From assembly GCA_964469155.1 (NCBI GenBank), contig CAYXXU010000003.1:1-64000 (forward strand): DNA of 64,000 nucleotides, in the 5' to 3' direction. Positions 18,943-29,214 of this stretch are shown here, one piece after another. Within the stretch, counting starts at the first letter, position 1; each line of letters starts with the position of its first letter. The DNA comes from CAIWKO01 sp964469155. Lineage in GTDB: Bacteria > Bacteroidota > Bacteroidia > Bacteroidales > CAIWKO01. The notes beneath the pieces were generated by a model. It searched no databases, was not told where the DNA came from, and saw only the letters and a list, made by a program, of their open reading frames with translations. The translations under genes and the position numbers were made by a program.

Positions 18943-19794
18943 ATGAAACACCTTGCCCCTATCCCCGCCCTGTTAGTCGCCATCATCCTGATGTCGTTCG
19001 TCAGCAACAAAAAACCCAAAAGCGAGCCTGTCACCCTTAAAGAGATCGAAAGTTCGGTAGAAAAGCTCAGCGACAAGCTCTATGTCGGCAAATACGAGGT
19101 TTCGAACCGGCTGTATCTGGCCTTTGAGCAAAGCCTGCAAAAGGCCGGCAAAACCGAAGCATTGAAAACATCCGCCTTAGACACCCTCAACTGGCGCGAC
19201 AAACTAGCTTACAACGAGCCTTATGTGGGTTATTATTACCGTCACCCGGCCTATGCCAGCTATCCGGTGGTAAATATGTCGTGGGAAGCCGCCAATCTCT
19301 TCTGCCAATGGCTCACCGACTGGTATAATGCTGATGCCAAACGCAAATATAAAAAGGTAGTGTTCCGCCTACCCACCGAAAGCGAGTGGGTGAAAGCCGC
19401 CCGGGGAGGCGATAAGAGTAATATCTATTCATGGGGTATCAGGTTGTTGCAGGGTTGCGAATATGCAGGTAATTTCAGACGCATTGGCGACGAATGTCTG
19501 AAATACGACACTGTAAAGAAGCAGATTATTGTTGACAGAGATGTTTTTGGAATTGCTGGTGAACTAAACGATGCAGCCGATATAACTGCCCCTGTTAATG
19601 CTTACAAACCGAACGACTATGGTATTTACAATACCTGCGGCAATGTGGCCGAAATGATCAGCCGGAAAGGCATAGCCTGCGGCGGAGGCTGGCGCAGCCT
19701 GGGAGGCGACATCCGAATAGACTCACGCCTAAGCTTTGCCAGGTCAGCCAGCGACATTGGGTTCAGGTATTTTATGGAGGTTGTGGAGGAATAA
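18943..19794 (+). CDS. SUMF1/GldJ-like formylglycine-generating-enzyme family protein
   Basis: A 283-aa exported protein with a signal anchor (residues 1-23). The fold motifs of the FGE-sulfatase family are visible: VGKYEVSNRLYLAF, YPVVNMSWEAANLFCQWL, RLPTESEWVKAARGG, YGIYNTCGNVAEM, GGGWRS and GFRYF at the end. In Bacteroidetes such proteins are often structural lipoproteins of the gliding/type IX machinery (GldJ, GldK) rather than enzymes. This one lacks a lipobox, is shorter than GldJ/K, and I cannot assign the active-site cysteine pair. A role linked to protein secretion is possible but unproven. Confidence 0.75.
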   Translation: MKHLAPIPALLVAIILMSFVSNKKPKSEPVTLKEIESSVEKLSDKLYVGKYEVSNRLYLAFEQSLQKAGKTEALKTSALDTLNWRDKLAYNEPYVGYYYRHPAYASYPVVNMSWEAANLFCQWLTDWYNADAKRKYKKVVFRLPTESEWVKAARGGDKSNIYSWGIRLLQGCEYAGNFRRIGDECLKYDTVKKQIIVDRDVFGIAGELNDAADITAPVNAYKPNDYGIYNTCGNVAEMISRKGIACGGGWRSLGGDIRIDSRLSFARSASDIGFRYFMEVVEE

Positions 19795-20093
19795 ATATTT
19801 AAATTGTTAAATTGTTAAAGAGGGCAGGATGCCTTTGTGCATCCCTGCCCGTCCGGTCAGGCGGGTTGGTGTCTTGGTCCTGTCCCGGACCTTTGGTCGG
19901 GAGCCTTAGTGGCTATTTATTTTATCCTTTGCCTTACATCAGCCGACTCCTATAACAATATAGCAATTTAGCAATTCAACAATTTAACCATTATTGATTT
20001 TCTTCCGTCTTACGGCTTCCTCAAAAAAATCTCCTCATTTCTCACCCCCCTCTCCTAAATTATTTACTTTTGCAGTAATATTATACCCTTGCG
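19795..20093. other. Intergenic region with hairpin and purL promoter
   Basis: The gap downstream of the SUMF1-like gene carries a strong hairpin, GGGCAGGATGC at 19822-19832 with GCATCCCTGCCC at 19839-19850 (one bulged base), possibly a terminator stem although no clear U-run follows. The -7-type element TACTTTTG at 20065-20072 lies 21 bases before the purL ATG. Confidence 0.5.
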
Positions 20094-22343
20094 ATGAAGA
20101 AGAATAAATCAGAAAATGAAGTTACCGTCGAAACAGCCGCATTGCTTGGCCTGCTTCCCGAAGAATTCGAAAAGATAAAAGAAATATTGGGCCGCACGCC
20201 CAATTTCACCGAACTCAGTGTATATTCCGTGATGTGGTCGGAGCATTGTTCGTATAAGAACTCCATTTTCTGGTTAAAGAAACTGCCCAAAGAAGGCCCT
20301 CAGATGCTGGCCGCTGCCGGCGAAGAGAATGCAGGCATGGTCGATATTGGCGATGGCATTGCCTGTGTGTTCAAGATCGAATCGCACAACCATCCTTCGG
20401 CTGTGGAACCCTACCAGGGCGCAGCCACTGGAGTGGGCGGCATCAACCGCGACATCTTTACCATGGGGGCACGTCCCATATCGCAATTAAACTCATTGCG
20501 TTTCGGCAACCTCAGCCTCGACCGCACCAAGCGTTTGGTTAAAGGCGTAGTAAAAGGCATAGGCGACTATGGCAATGCTTTCGGCGTTCCGGTGGTAGCA
20601 GGCGAAACCAATTTCGACGATTGTTACAATCAGAACATACTGGTCAATGCTATGTCGGTAGGTACTGTTAAAATAGGCAACACCGTTTCGGCCATATCTA
20701 AAGGTGCAGGTAACCCTGTATTTATTGTGGGTTCTTCTACCGGCAAAGATGGCATTCACGGTGCCACTTTTGCTTCGGGCGATATCACCGAAAACTCTGC
20801 CGAAGACCTTCCTTCCGTTCAGGTGGGCGATCCTTTCCAGGAAAAACTCCTGCTCGAAGCCTCACTAGAACTTATCAAGACCGGAACCGTGGTCGGCATG
20901 CAGGACATGGGCGCGGCCGGAATCGTTTGCTCCACCTCCGAAATGTCGGCCAAAGGCAAGCACGGCATGAACATTTACCTCGATAAAGTTCCCTTGCGTC
21001 AGCAGAACATGAAACCTTTCGAGATCCTGCTCAGCGAATCGCAGGAGCGCATGCTCGTCATCATCAAAAAAGGAAAAGAGAAAGAAGCCAAAGCCATATT
21101 TGAAAAATGGGACCTCAACTGCGTGCAGATAGGCGAAGTGATCAAAGGCGAAATGCTGAACTATTATATGAACGGCGAAGTGGTGGCACAGGTTCCTGCC
21201 GATTCGCTGGTATTGGGCGGCGGTGCTCCCGTTTACAAACGCGAGTCGAAAGAACCCGCTTATTACGCCAAGACAAAGAAATTCAACATCACTTCCGTTC
21301 CCGAACCACCCGATTTGCGTCAGATAGCCAAAATGCTGCTGGCCAACCCCAACATCTGTTCCAAACGATGGGTATGGGAACAATACGACAGCATGGTAGG
21401 CACCAAGAATATGACCACCAACTGCCCATCGGATGCCGCCGTGGTGAATGTAAAAGGAACCGAAAAAGCCCTGGTGATGACTGTTGATTGTAATGCCCGA
21501 TATGTATATGCCGATCCGCGCATTGGCACCGAGATCGCCGTGGCCGAAGCCGCCCGCAATATAGCCTGTGCCGGTGGAATCCCTTTGGCTATCACCAACT
21601 GCCTGAATTTCGGCAATCCTTATAATCCTGAAGTTTTCTGGCAATTCGAACAAGCCATCAAAGGCATGTCGAATGCCTGTAAAAAGTTCAACACCCCGGT
21701 TACTGGAGGAAACGTAAGTTTCTACAACCAGTCCAATATGGATGGAAATATTATCCCCATTCATCCTACTCCTGTCATCGGAATGATCGGCCTGCTCGAC
21801 AGCAAAGACCAGATGATGACCATGAATTTCAAAAAGAAAGGCGATACCATCTATCTATTGGGACACTCCCACAACGACATCAATTCGTCGCAATATCTGA
21901 TCAACTACCATAAGGTACCCTTATCACCTCCCCCATACTGTAATCTCGATCAGGAGTTCATAAACAATCATTTTCTCAACGGCATGATCGTCAGCAAACT
22001 CATCAATTCAGCCCACGATGTTTCCGAAGGCGGCTTGTTCATTGCTTTGTTCGAATCAGGTATGCACAATAGCCTTGGTTTCGATATCACCACCGATTCC
22101 GAGATCCGTGAGGATGCTTTCCTTTTTGGCGAATCACAAGGCAGGGTTATTGTTACCGTGAGCGAAGAAAACGAAAACGACTTCATCGATTTCATCATCG
22201 ATTCCAAAGCTACCTGTACTTTATTGGGTCACGTAACCAAAGGCGACATGCGTATAGATGATGTTTCTTTCGGAAACATTTGTGAGGCCAAAATAATTTA
22301 CGACAACGCCCTCGAAAACTATTTAAACCAAAATGCCGAATAA
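20094..22343 (+). CDS. purL: Phosphoribosylformylglycinamidine synthase subunit PurL
   Basis: A 749-aa PurL of the small, three-protein (PurLQS) type that makes FGAM from FGAR in purine synthesis, using ammonia from PurQ. Signature segments are present: SVMWSEHCSYKNS, KIESHNHPSAVEPYQGAATGVGGI (nucleotide site, shown to its family motif), GDYGNAFGVPVVAGE, QDMGAAGI, GGNVSFYN and HDVSEGG. Length is that of the family. It is the first gene after a Bacteroidetes-type promoter at 20065-20072; purQ and purS are not next to it. Confidence 0.95.
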   Translation: MKKNKSENEVTVETAALLGLLPEEFEKIKEILGRTPNFTELSVYSVMWSEHCSYKNSIFWLKKLPKEGPQMLAAAGEENAGMVDIGDGIACVFKIESHNHPSAVEPYQGAATGVGGINRDIFTMGARPISQLNSLRFGNLSLDRTKRLVKGVVKGIGDYGNAFGVPVVAGETNFDDCYNQNILVNAMSVGTVKIGNTVSAISKGAGNPVFIVGSSTGKDGIHGATFASGDITENSAEDLPSVQVGDPFQEKLLLEASLELIKTGTVVGMQDMGAAGIVCSTSEMSAKGKHGMNIYLDKVPLRQQNMKPFEILLSESQERMLVIIKKGKEKEAKAIFEKWDLNCVQIGEVIKGEMLNYYMNGEVVAQVPADSLVLGGGAPVYKRESKEPAYYAKTKKFNITSVPEPPDLRQIAKMLLANPNICSKRWVWEQYDSMVGTKNMTTNCPSDAAVVNVKGTEKALVMTVDCNARYVYADPRIGTEIAVAEAARNIACAGGIPLAITNCLNFGNPYNPEVFWQFEQAIKGMSNACKKFNTPVTGGNVSFYNQSNMDGNIIPIHPTPVIGMIGLLDSKDQMMTMNFKKKGDTIYLLGHSHNDINSSQYLINYHKVPLSPPPYCNLDQEFINNHFLNGMIVSKLINSAHDVSEGGLFIALFESGMHNSLGFDITTDSEIREDAFLFGESQGRVIVTVSEENENDFIDFIIDSKATCTLLGHVTKGDMRIDDVSFGNICEAKIIYDNALENYLNQNAE

Positions 22344-22387
22344 ATAACGTTTATTATTCACTCTTGTTTTTTAAATCATTTTTAATA

Positions 22388-23449
22388 ATGAAAAGAATCG
22401 TTCTTGTTTATATTGCCTTGACCTTATGGCTTGGCACCTATGCACAGATACCTGCCGGCTATTACGATGCCGCTGCCGGGCTTTCCGGATTGCCTCTGAA
22501 AGTAGCATTGCATAATATCATAAAAAATCACACAGCTATTACGTATAATGGTCTCTGGACTGCATTTCCCACCACAGACGATAAACCTAACGGCAAGGTG
22601 TGGGACATCTATTCCGATATTCCGGGTGGCACACCACCTTATGAATTTACTTTTGTGACCAATCAGTGTGGCTCCTATTCATCAGAAGGCGATTGCTATA
22701 ACCGTGAACATTCGTTTCCCGCCAGTTGGTTTAACGATGCCTCACCCATGTACACCGACCTCTTTCATTTATATCCCACCGATGGAAAAGTAAATGGACA
22801 AAGAAGCAATTACCCATACGGAGATGTAGGCACCGCATCGTGGACCTCTCAAAACGGAAGCAAACTGGGCAACTGCTCAGATCCCGGATATACCGGAATC
22901 GTTTTTGAACCTATTGATGACTATAAAGGCGATTTGGCTCGTACCTACTTTTATATGGCGGTGCGATATTACACGGAAGATTCCGGCTGGTCCGGAGGTG
23001 GAATGACTGCAGGAGCAGAGCCTTTGCTATGGGCAAGAAATGTTTTGATCGATTGGGCCACCAACGATCCCGTCAGCCAAAAAGAGATCGACCGCAACAA
23101 TACCATTTATACCAGTTTTCAGCACAACCGAAATCCCTTTATCGACCATCCTGAATGGATATTAGCTATATGGGGTCCTAGTGCAGGAATTAACACAGAT
23201 GACAAGTCAGAGTTTTTCAGAATGTTTCCCCTTCCTGCGACAGACCAGGTAACTATCAACGACAATCTCGAAAACGACCAAATATCCAGAATTGAAGTGT
23301 ATTCAACTTCATCGTCGCTTATGCATACCTATAATGATTGCGGAAGATCGTTCACCATCGATCTGACAGATTTTCCTTCCGGGGTTTATTTCACCCGAAT
23401 CTATACAGCCAATGCTATTGTACAAAAGAAACTATTGGTAGTGAAATAA
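22388..23449 (+). CDS. Secreted endonuclease I with type IX sorting tail
   Basis: A 353-aa secreted nuclease. The ATG at 22388 gives MKRIVLVYIALTLWLGTYAQ, a signal peptide; the in-frame TTG at 22364 would add a poor leader. The catalytic region of the EndA/endonuclease I family is present: NREHSFPASWF (the histidine region), TDLFHLYPTDGKVNGQRSNYPYG, and the metal-binding region near IDRNNTIYTSFQHNRNPFIDHP. The last 80 residues (MFPLPATDQVTI to GVYFTRIYTANAIVQKKLLVVK in family form) are a type A sorting tail. It probably degrades extracellular DNA at the cell surface for nutrient phosphate or nitrogen. Confidence 0.88.
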   Translation: MKRIVLVYIALTLWLGTYAQIPAGYYDAAAGLSGLPLKVALHNIIKNHTAITYNGLWTAFPTTDDKPNGKVWDIYSDIPGGTPPYEFTFVTNQCGSYSSEGDCYNREHSFPASWFNDASPMYTDLFHLYPTDGKVNGQRSNYPYGDVGTASWTSQNGSKLGNCSDPGYTGIVFEPIDDYKGDLARTYFYMAVRYYTEDSGWSGGGMTAGAEPLLWARNVLIDWATNDPVSQKEIDRNNTIYTSFQHNRNPFIDHPEWILAIWGPSAGINTDDKSEFFRMFPLPATDQVTINDNLENDQISRIEVYSTSSSLMHTYNDCGRSFTIDLTDFPSGVYFTRIYTANAIVQKKLLVVK

Positions 23450-23458
23450 GGTAAGGAA

Positions 23459-24445
23459 TTACTTATGGGGCGGTTTATACTTCTTTTTTCCGCCTCCGAA
23501 AACAGAAATATTCACATAGCGTCCAGGATTCAGTTTTACGTCTTCCACCAGTTCGTTCAGTTGTTTCGATGCCCCATTCAGATTATTGTATAAGGAGTCG
23601 TTATTGATCAGCATCCCCAGACTGCCTTCGCCACGGTTTACTTTCTCCATGATATCGGCAAACTCTTTCAGAGTTCGATTGGCATCAGTAATGGTCCTGG
23701 AAATTTTTGCCTTTGCAATAGTATCACTGATATTCGAGAAATTGTTAATGATATTCGATATCTTATCGTTATTATTCTTAATGTTCAGTGAAATCGACTC
23801 CACATTACCAATTATATTTGCCAGCTTTTGTCGTTGTGTCACTACCAAAGTATCAATATTGTAGGTAGTATGCTCAAGGTTCTGTATGGTATAGCGTATA
23901 CTTTCAAAACTCTGCTCGAGATTCTTCTGTGTGTTCTCATTAAAGATACCCCTGATGATCACCAACACCGAATCGATGGACAACATCACATTTTCGAATT
24001 TCTTCTTAATGGGTTGAAATTGTACATTCACCTCTTCGCCTAAAGTAGCCTGGATAAAGGTTTTCAAGGTATCGCCATCTTTAGCCAAGGTTGACGAATT
24101 ACCCAGTTGAATTTCTACGGCCCGCGAACCTAACAGGTCGGAACTAAACAAACGTGCCACCGAATTTACCGGTATGTCCAAATCAGAATTATTGATAATA
24201 AACTCAACAACAATTTTTCCCGAATTATCAGGATGAAAATACATCTTCTTAACATGGCCCACTTTAAAACCGTTCACCAGCACCGGATTAGCCACCACCA
24301 AACCATTCACCTGGTTGTATACTGCATAATAAATGCGTTCTTTATTGAAAAAATCTCTTCCTTTTAGGAAGTTTATGCCCCAGTAAAGCAAGGCAAGGGT
24401 TGCAATAAAAACAACGGCAATTTTTATTTCTTTTTTGATTTTCAA
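23459..24445 (-). CDS. MlaD/MCE-domain lipid transport protein
   Basis: A 328-aa protein with one N-terminal membrane segment (residues 7-25) and an MCE domain (NGLVVANPVLVNGFKVGHVKKM...DIPVNSVARLFSSDLLGSRAVEIQLGNS). Such proteins are the periplasmic, hexameric substrate-binding parts of MlaFEDB-type ABC systems that move phospholipids between the membranes. The long region after it (150-300) is helical. The ABC ATPase and permease partners are not next to it. The opening codon is TTG at 24443-24445; no ATG precedes the membrane segment. Confidence 0.85.
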   Translation of the reverse strand: MKIKKEIKIAVVFIATLALLYWGINFLKGRDFFNKERIYYAVYNQVNGLVVANPVLVNGFKVGHVKKMYFHPDNSGKIVVEFIINNSDLDIPVNSVARLFSSDLLGSRAVEIQLGNSSTLAKDGDTLKTFIQATLGEEVNVQFQPIKKKFENVMLSIDSVLVIIRGIFNENTQKNLEQSFESIRYTIQNLEHTTYNIDTLVVTQRQKLANIIGNVESISLNIKNNNDKISNIINNFSNISDTIAKAKISRTITDANRTLKEFADIMEKVNRGEGSLGMLINNDSLYNNLNGASKQLNELVEDVKLNPGRYVNISVFGGGKKKYKPPHK

Positions 24446-24680
24446 AATCCGAAATTTTGTGCAAACCTACATAAATTTTATAAAAAACACAAATCAATAA
24501 TGATGGTCTGCAAATTTCAATTCATTAATAGCTATAATACATAAAGATAGAACATTGATTGAAAATGCCTTTATGACTTACTACAGCGGTTGATTGATAC
24601 TAAATGTAAAATCTTGGCTTATCAGGCAGTAACCATACAACTATTAGAAATATTTTTCGTTTTTCTTCACCATATTTAGT

Positions 24681-24688
24681 TAATTTTG
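24681..24688 (+). promoter_or_regulatory. -7 element of the secA promoter
   Basis: TAATTTTG matches TAnnTTTG. A transcript start about 7 bases later supports the ATG at 24716 as secA start rather than the in-frame TTG at 24686, which lies inside this element. Confidence 0.5.
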
Positions 24689-24715
24689 TCAATTATTTCA
24701 AAACGAATTTTCATA

Positions 24716-27700
24716 ATGGTCAATTTTTTAAAATCATTACTGGGGACCAAATCAGATCGCGATATTAAGTCCATCAATCCTATTGTAAAAGAAGTCCACC
24801 AGGCTTACGAAACCATCTCCAAACTTTCCAACGACGAGCTCAGGGCCAAAACACTTGAATTCCGCTCTGCTATTCAGGATTATATTAAAGAAGACGAAGA
24901 TGAAATTGCCCGTCTGAAAGATCAGGCCGAAAACGACGAAAACATCAGTATTGATGAAAAAGAGTCTATTTACACTGAGATTGATCAACTGGTTAAAAAA
25001 TCATACGAAAAAACCCAGGAAGTACTAAATGACATTCTGCCGGAAGCTTTTGCCGTGATGAAAGAAACGGCCCGCAGGTTTAAGGAAGGCACAACTGTGG
25101 AGGTAACGGCCACACAGATGGACCGCGATCTGGCAGCACGCTACGACAGTATCAATATTGTTAACGACAGGGCTATTTACAACACTTCGTGGATGGCCGG
25201 CGGCAATATGATCAAATGGGATATGGTGCATTACGATGTTCAGTTGGTGGGAGGTGTGGTGCTTCATCAGGGGAAGATCTCCGAAATGGCAACGGGTGAA
25301 GGTAAAACCCTGGTGGCTACCTTACCAATGTATTTGAATGCCCTTCCCGGGAAAGGAGTTCACATTGTAACTGTGAACGATTACCTGGCCCGACGCGACT
25401 CCGAATGGATGGGAATGCTGTTCCAGTTCCACGGACTGACAGTAGATTGCATTGATCGCCACGAACCCAATTCGGAGGAAAGAAAAAAAGCCTACTTAAG
25501 CGATATAACTTACGGGACCAACAACGAATTTGGTTTCGATTACCTTCGCGATAACATGACCCGCTCGCCCGAAGAACTGGTGCAGAGAGTGCATAACTAT
25601 GCCATTGTGGATGAGGTCGACTCGGTATTAATTGATGATGCCCGTACACCTCTTATCATTTCTGGTCCCACACCGAAAGGCGAGAATCAGGAGTTTGAAG
25701 CTTTCCGGCCCAATGTACAAAGGATATATTCTGCCCAACGGAACCTTGTTACTTCCATTTTGGCGGAAGCAAAGAAACTTTTATCGCAGGAACCGTTGAG
25801 TTCTGAAAACGAAAAAGAAGGCGGAAAACTTTTGTTCCGCGCACACCGTGGTTTGCCAAAAAACAAAGCCATCATTAAATTCCTCAGCGAACCGGGTATG
25901 CGTGCCCTGATGCAGAAAACTGAAAATTTTTACATGGCGGAGCAAAGCAAAAACATGCACCTCATCGACGATGAGCTGTTTTTTGTAATCGACGAAAAAA
26001 ACAATTCGGTCGACCTGACTGAAAAAGGTGTCGACCTGATTACATCAGGAACCGACGATGAGCGATTCTTTATCCTGCCCGATATAGGCAACGAGATTGC
26101 CGAACTCGAAAAATCAAACCTGAATGAAACGGAACGCCTCCTCAAAAAACAAGAACTGCTGCAGGATTATGAGTTGAAATCCGACCGCGTTCATACGGTT
26201 ACCCAGCTATTAAAAGCCTATGCTCTCTTCGAGATCGATGTGGAATACGTTGTGATGGACAATAAGATCAAGATCGTCGACGAGCAAACCGGTCGTATAC
26301 TGGAAGGAAGAAGATATTCCGACGGACTGCATCAGGCCATAGAAGCCAAAGAAAACGTAAAGATAGAAGCTGCAACCCAAACCTATGCTACCATAACCCT
26401 GCAGAACTATTTCCGTATGTATAAGAAACTTGCCGGTATGACCGGTACTGCCGAAACGGAAGCCGGTGAGTTGTGGGATATTTATAAACTGGATGTGGTG
26501 GTAATTCCTACCAACCGCCCCGTGGTCCGTAAAGATTATGAAGATTTGGTTTATAAAACCAAACGCGAAAAATACAATGCTGTTATTGAAGAAATAGCGA
26601 ACCTGATCGCTAAGGGACGCCCTGTGTTGGTGGGTACTACATCTGTGGAAATTTCAGAGTTGCTGAGCAAGATGCTTAAACTGCGCCGGATTAACCACAA
26701 TGTGTTGAATGCAAAACTCCACCAGCGAGAAGCCGACATCGTTGCCGAAGCCGGTTTGGCAGGTACGGTTACCATTGCTACCAACATGGCCGGTCGTGGT
26801 ACGGATATTAAACTCGGGCCCGGTGTGGTAAAGGCAGGAGGTCTGGCGATTATTGGTACCGAACGTCATGAATCACGCCGTGTAGACCGGCAGTTGCGAG
26901 GTCGGGCCGGACGTCAGGGCGACCCGGGAACTTCACAATTCTTCGTTTCACTGGAAGACGACCTGATGCGTCTGTTCGGTTCCGAACGTATCGCAAAAAT
27001 AATGGACCGCCTCGGACTGAAAGAGGGCGAAGTGATACAGCATTCCATGATCACCAAATCAATAGAACGTGCACAGAGGAAAGTAGAGGAAAACAACTTT
27101 GGCATTCGTAAACGATTGCTGGAATATGATGACGTGATGAACTCTCAACGCGAAGTGATCTATGCCAAACGCAAACACGGCCTGTTTGGCGACCGTTTGG
27201 CTGTCGACATTGCCAATATGTTCTATGATGTTTGCGAGCACATCGTTTCCGAGCACCAGGACCTGCGCGACTGGGATAATTTCAAACTCGATCTGTTACG
27301 TAATTTCGGTATCGAACCTCCGTTCACCGAAAAAGAATTCTTTGCTGCTAACAGCGACCAGATGACCGACAGGCTTTACGAAATGGCTTATGAAACGTAT
27401 CGCCGGAAAGCGGAATTGATCTCCAGAGAATCATATCCCATCATCAAAGATGTTTACGAAAACAATCCCAAACGCTACGAAAATATCGCCATTCCTATTA
27501 CCGATGGTATTAAAACCCTTCAGGCTATCGCCAATCTGAAAAAGTCGTACGATAACAGAGGAAAAGACGTTACGCTGGCGATCGAAAAAGGGATATCACT
27601 GGCCATCATCGACGATGCCTGGAAAGATCACCTGCGTGAAATGGACGACCTGAAACAATCGGTTCAGAGCGCCACCTACGAACAGAAAGACCCCTTGCTC

Positions 27701-28015
27701 ATCTATAAATTTGAATCGTTCGGTTTGTTCAAAAAAATGGTGCAAAAGATCAATAAGGATATCGTTTCCTTCCTCGAAAAAGGCAACCTTCCGTTTAAAT
27801 CGCCCGATAATATTCAGGAAGCCCACCAGAGCAAAACTGATATGAGCAAACTGAAAATAAGCAGGGACGAAGGCATGGAACAGGCACGCAACCAACGAAC
27901 CAGCGAAACGGAAAGAACACAGCCCGTGAAGGTGGAAAAAAAGGTGGGCCGCAACGACCCCTGCCCTTGCGGAAGTGGTAAGAAATATAAAAATTGTCAC
28001 GGAGTTGGAGAGTAG
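24716..28015 (+). CDS. secA: Preprotein translocase ATPase SecA
   Basis: A 1099-aa SecA, the motor that pushes unfolded preproteins through SecYEG. It has the motif I region MATGEGKTLVATLP, the DEVDSVLIDDARTP helicase motif, IVDEQTGRILEGRRYSDGLHQAIEAKE in family form, MAGRGTDIKLG and the RQLRGRAGRQGDPG motif, and a C-terminal SEC-C zinc motif (PCPCGSGKKYKNCHG). It is longer than Escherichia coli SecA (901 aa), typical of Bacteroidetes, due to inserts around residues 330-430. The promoter element at 24681-24688 supports this start. Confidence 0.97.
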   Translation: MVNFLKSLLGTKSDRDIKSINPIVKEVHQAYETISKLSNDELRAKTLEFRSAIQDYIKEDEDEIARLKDQAENDENISIDEKESIYTEIDQLVKKSYEKTQEVLNDILPEAFAVMKETARRFKEGTTVEVTATQMDRDLAARYDSINIVNDRAIYNTSWMAGGNMIKWDMVHYDVQLVGGVVLHQGKISEMATGEGKTLVATLPMYLNALPGKGVHIVTVNDYLARRDSEWMGMLFQFHGLTVDCIDRHEPNSEERKKAYLSDITYGTNNEFGFDYLRDNMTRSPEELVQRVHNYAIVDEVDSVLIDDARTPLIISGPTPKGENQEFEAFRPNVQRIYSAQRNLVTSILAEAKKLLSQEPLSSENEKEGGKLLFRAHRGLPKNKAIIKFLSEPGMRALMQKTENFYMAEQSKNMHLIDDELFFVIDEKNNSVDLTEKGVDLITSGTDDERFFILPDIGNEIAELEKSNLNETERLLKKQELLQDYELKSDRVHTVTQLLKAYALFEIDVEYVVMDNKIKIVDEQTGRILEGRRYSDGLHQAIEAKENVKIEAATQTYATITLQNYFRMYKKLAGMTGTAETEAGELWDIYKLDVVVIPTNRPVVRKDYEDLVYKTKREKYNAVIEEIANLIAKGRPVLVGTTSVEISELLSKMLKLRRINHNVLNAKLHQREADIVAEAGLAGTVTIATNMAGRGTDIKLGPGVVKAGGLAIIGTERHESRRVDRQLRGRAGRQGDPGTSQFFVSLEDDLMRLFGSERIAKIMDRLGLKEGEVIQHSMITKSIERAQRKVEENNFGIRKRLLEYDDVMNSQREVIYAKRKHGLFGDRLAVDIANMFYDVCEHIVSEHQDLRDWDNFKLDLLRNFGIEPPFTEKEFFAANSDQMTDRLYEMAYETYRRKAELISRESYPIIKDVYENNPKRYENIAIPITDGIKTLQAIANLKKSYDNRGKDVTLAIEKGISLAIIDDAWKDHLREMDDLKQSVQSATYEQKDPLLIYKFESFGLFKKMVQKINKDIVSFLEKGNLPFKSPDNIQEAHQSKTDMSKLKISRDEGMEQARNQRTSETERTQPVKVEKKVGRNDPCPCGSGKKYKNCHGVGE

Positions 28016-28239
28016 GGAATAGGGAATAAGGAATAGGGAATAAGTGATGGCGTGCGAATGATTAAATGGTTTTATTGTTAAATTGTTTTGCCCCTATTTA
28101 CCTTAAAAAATTGTCAATTAATGCTCAATGGTCAATACTCAAGTATTTTAGGCACTTTAGGCACTTCCTCCAGACAATAAATGACCATCAATGACGCGCA
28201 GCAAATGACAATTAATGACAATCAATGACCTCTTTAAAA
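28016..28239. repeat. Short intergenic repeats between secA and hldD
   Basis: The 224-base gap begins with a run of GGGAATA/GGAATA repeats (28011-28045). It ends with AATGACA-type repeats, of which ATTAATGACAATCAATGAC at 28211-28229 has an almost exact inverted copy at 31379-31397 (18 of 19). The sequence AGGCACTTTAGGCAC also recurs later near 29874. No gene is seen. Confidence 0.55.
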
Positions 28240-29214
28240 ATGGATAAACTAATCGTTATAACAGGTGCTGCAGGTTTTATCGGCAGTTGTCTTGTCGAAA
28301 AAATGAACAACAAAGGCTTTAAGAACCTGGTTTTGGTGGATGATTTCAACAAGGGTTATAAACTGGTTAATATTCACAACAAAGCATATCACAGCCGTGT
28401 GCAGCGCGATGTGTTTTTCGGCTGGATGGAAGAAAATCATGCATCGGTTGAATTTGTTTTTCATTTGGGAGCCCGCACTGATACCACTGAATTCAACGTA
28501 TCGGTGTTCGACGAGCTGAACCTCAATTACAGTAAATCCGTCTGGGAGTTGTGTACCCGTTATGAGATCCCTTTGGTGTATGCCTCCTCGGCAGCCACTT
28601 ATGGCCTGGGCGAACTGGGATATGATGATGATGAAAAACTGATCCCTCAACTGAAACCCCTGAATCCTTATGGCGAATCGAAGAACGATTTTGATAAATG
28701 GGTTTTAACGCAAACCGCCACTCCGCCTTTCTGGGCCGGCCTGAAATTTTTTAATGTATACGGCCCCAACGAATATCACAAAGGCCGCATGGCTTCGGTG
28801 GTGTATCATGCTTTTAAACAGATTGACGAAACCGGCCACATGCAGTTGTTCCGCTCGCATAAGGATGGAATTGCCGACGGACATCAGAAACGCGATTTCG
28901 TTTATGTGAAGGATGTGGTTAAGGTGTGCCTGTTCTTTTATCTGAATCAGAAAAATCCGGGCATCTATAACTTAGGCACCGGCGAGGCGCGCACTTTCCT
29001 GGACCTGGTGAGCAACACTTTCCTGGCGATGCGGCTGGAACCCAAGATAGAATTTGTTGATACGCCGGTTGATATACGTGATACCTACCAATATTTTACG
29101 GAAGCCCGCATGGAAAAGCTGCATGCGATAGGTTACGACCTGGAGTTTGCTTCGCTGGAAGAAGGCATAGACGATTATGTGGAATCGTACCTGATGAATA
29201 ATCTGTATTTCTAA
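28240..29214 (+). CDS. hldD: ADP-L-glycero-D-manno-heptose 6-epimerase
   Basis: A 324-aa NAD(P)-dependent epimerase of the extended SDR group. The nucleotide motif is TGAAGFIGS at the N-terminus, YASSAATYGLGE holds the catalytic Ser region and NPYGESKNDFD the YxxxK. The sequence YGPNEYHKGRMASVVYHAF is characteristic of HldD. The enzyme inverts C6 of the heptose in ADP-heptose, a lipopolysaccharide inner-core precursor. I choose the ATG at 28240 over the ATG at 28225, which falls inside the AATGACA repeats. Confidence 0.88.
   Translation: MDKLIVITGAAGFIGSCLVEKMNNKGFKNLVLVDDFNKGYKLVNIHNKAYHSRVQRDVFFGWMEENHASVEFVFHLGARTDTTEFNVSVFDELNLNYSKSVWELCTRYEIPLVYASSAATYGLGELGYDDDEKLIPQLKPLNPYGESKNDFDKWVLTQTATPPFWAGLKFFNVYGPNEYHKGRMASVVYHAFKQIDETGHMQLFRSHKDGIADGHQKRDFVYVKDVVKVCLFFYLNQKNPGIYNLGTGEARTFLDLVSNTFLAMRLEPKIEFVDTPVDIRDTYQYFTEARMEKLHAIGYDLEFASLEEGIDDYVESYLMNNLYF

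Noticed and set aside
20865..21764. 299-codon antisense frame inside purL
   Set aside because: It lies wholly within purL, on the other strand, and its amino-acid composition (His, Gly, Tyr-rich) is that of an antisense shadow.
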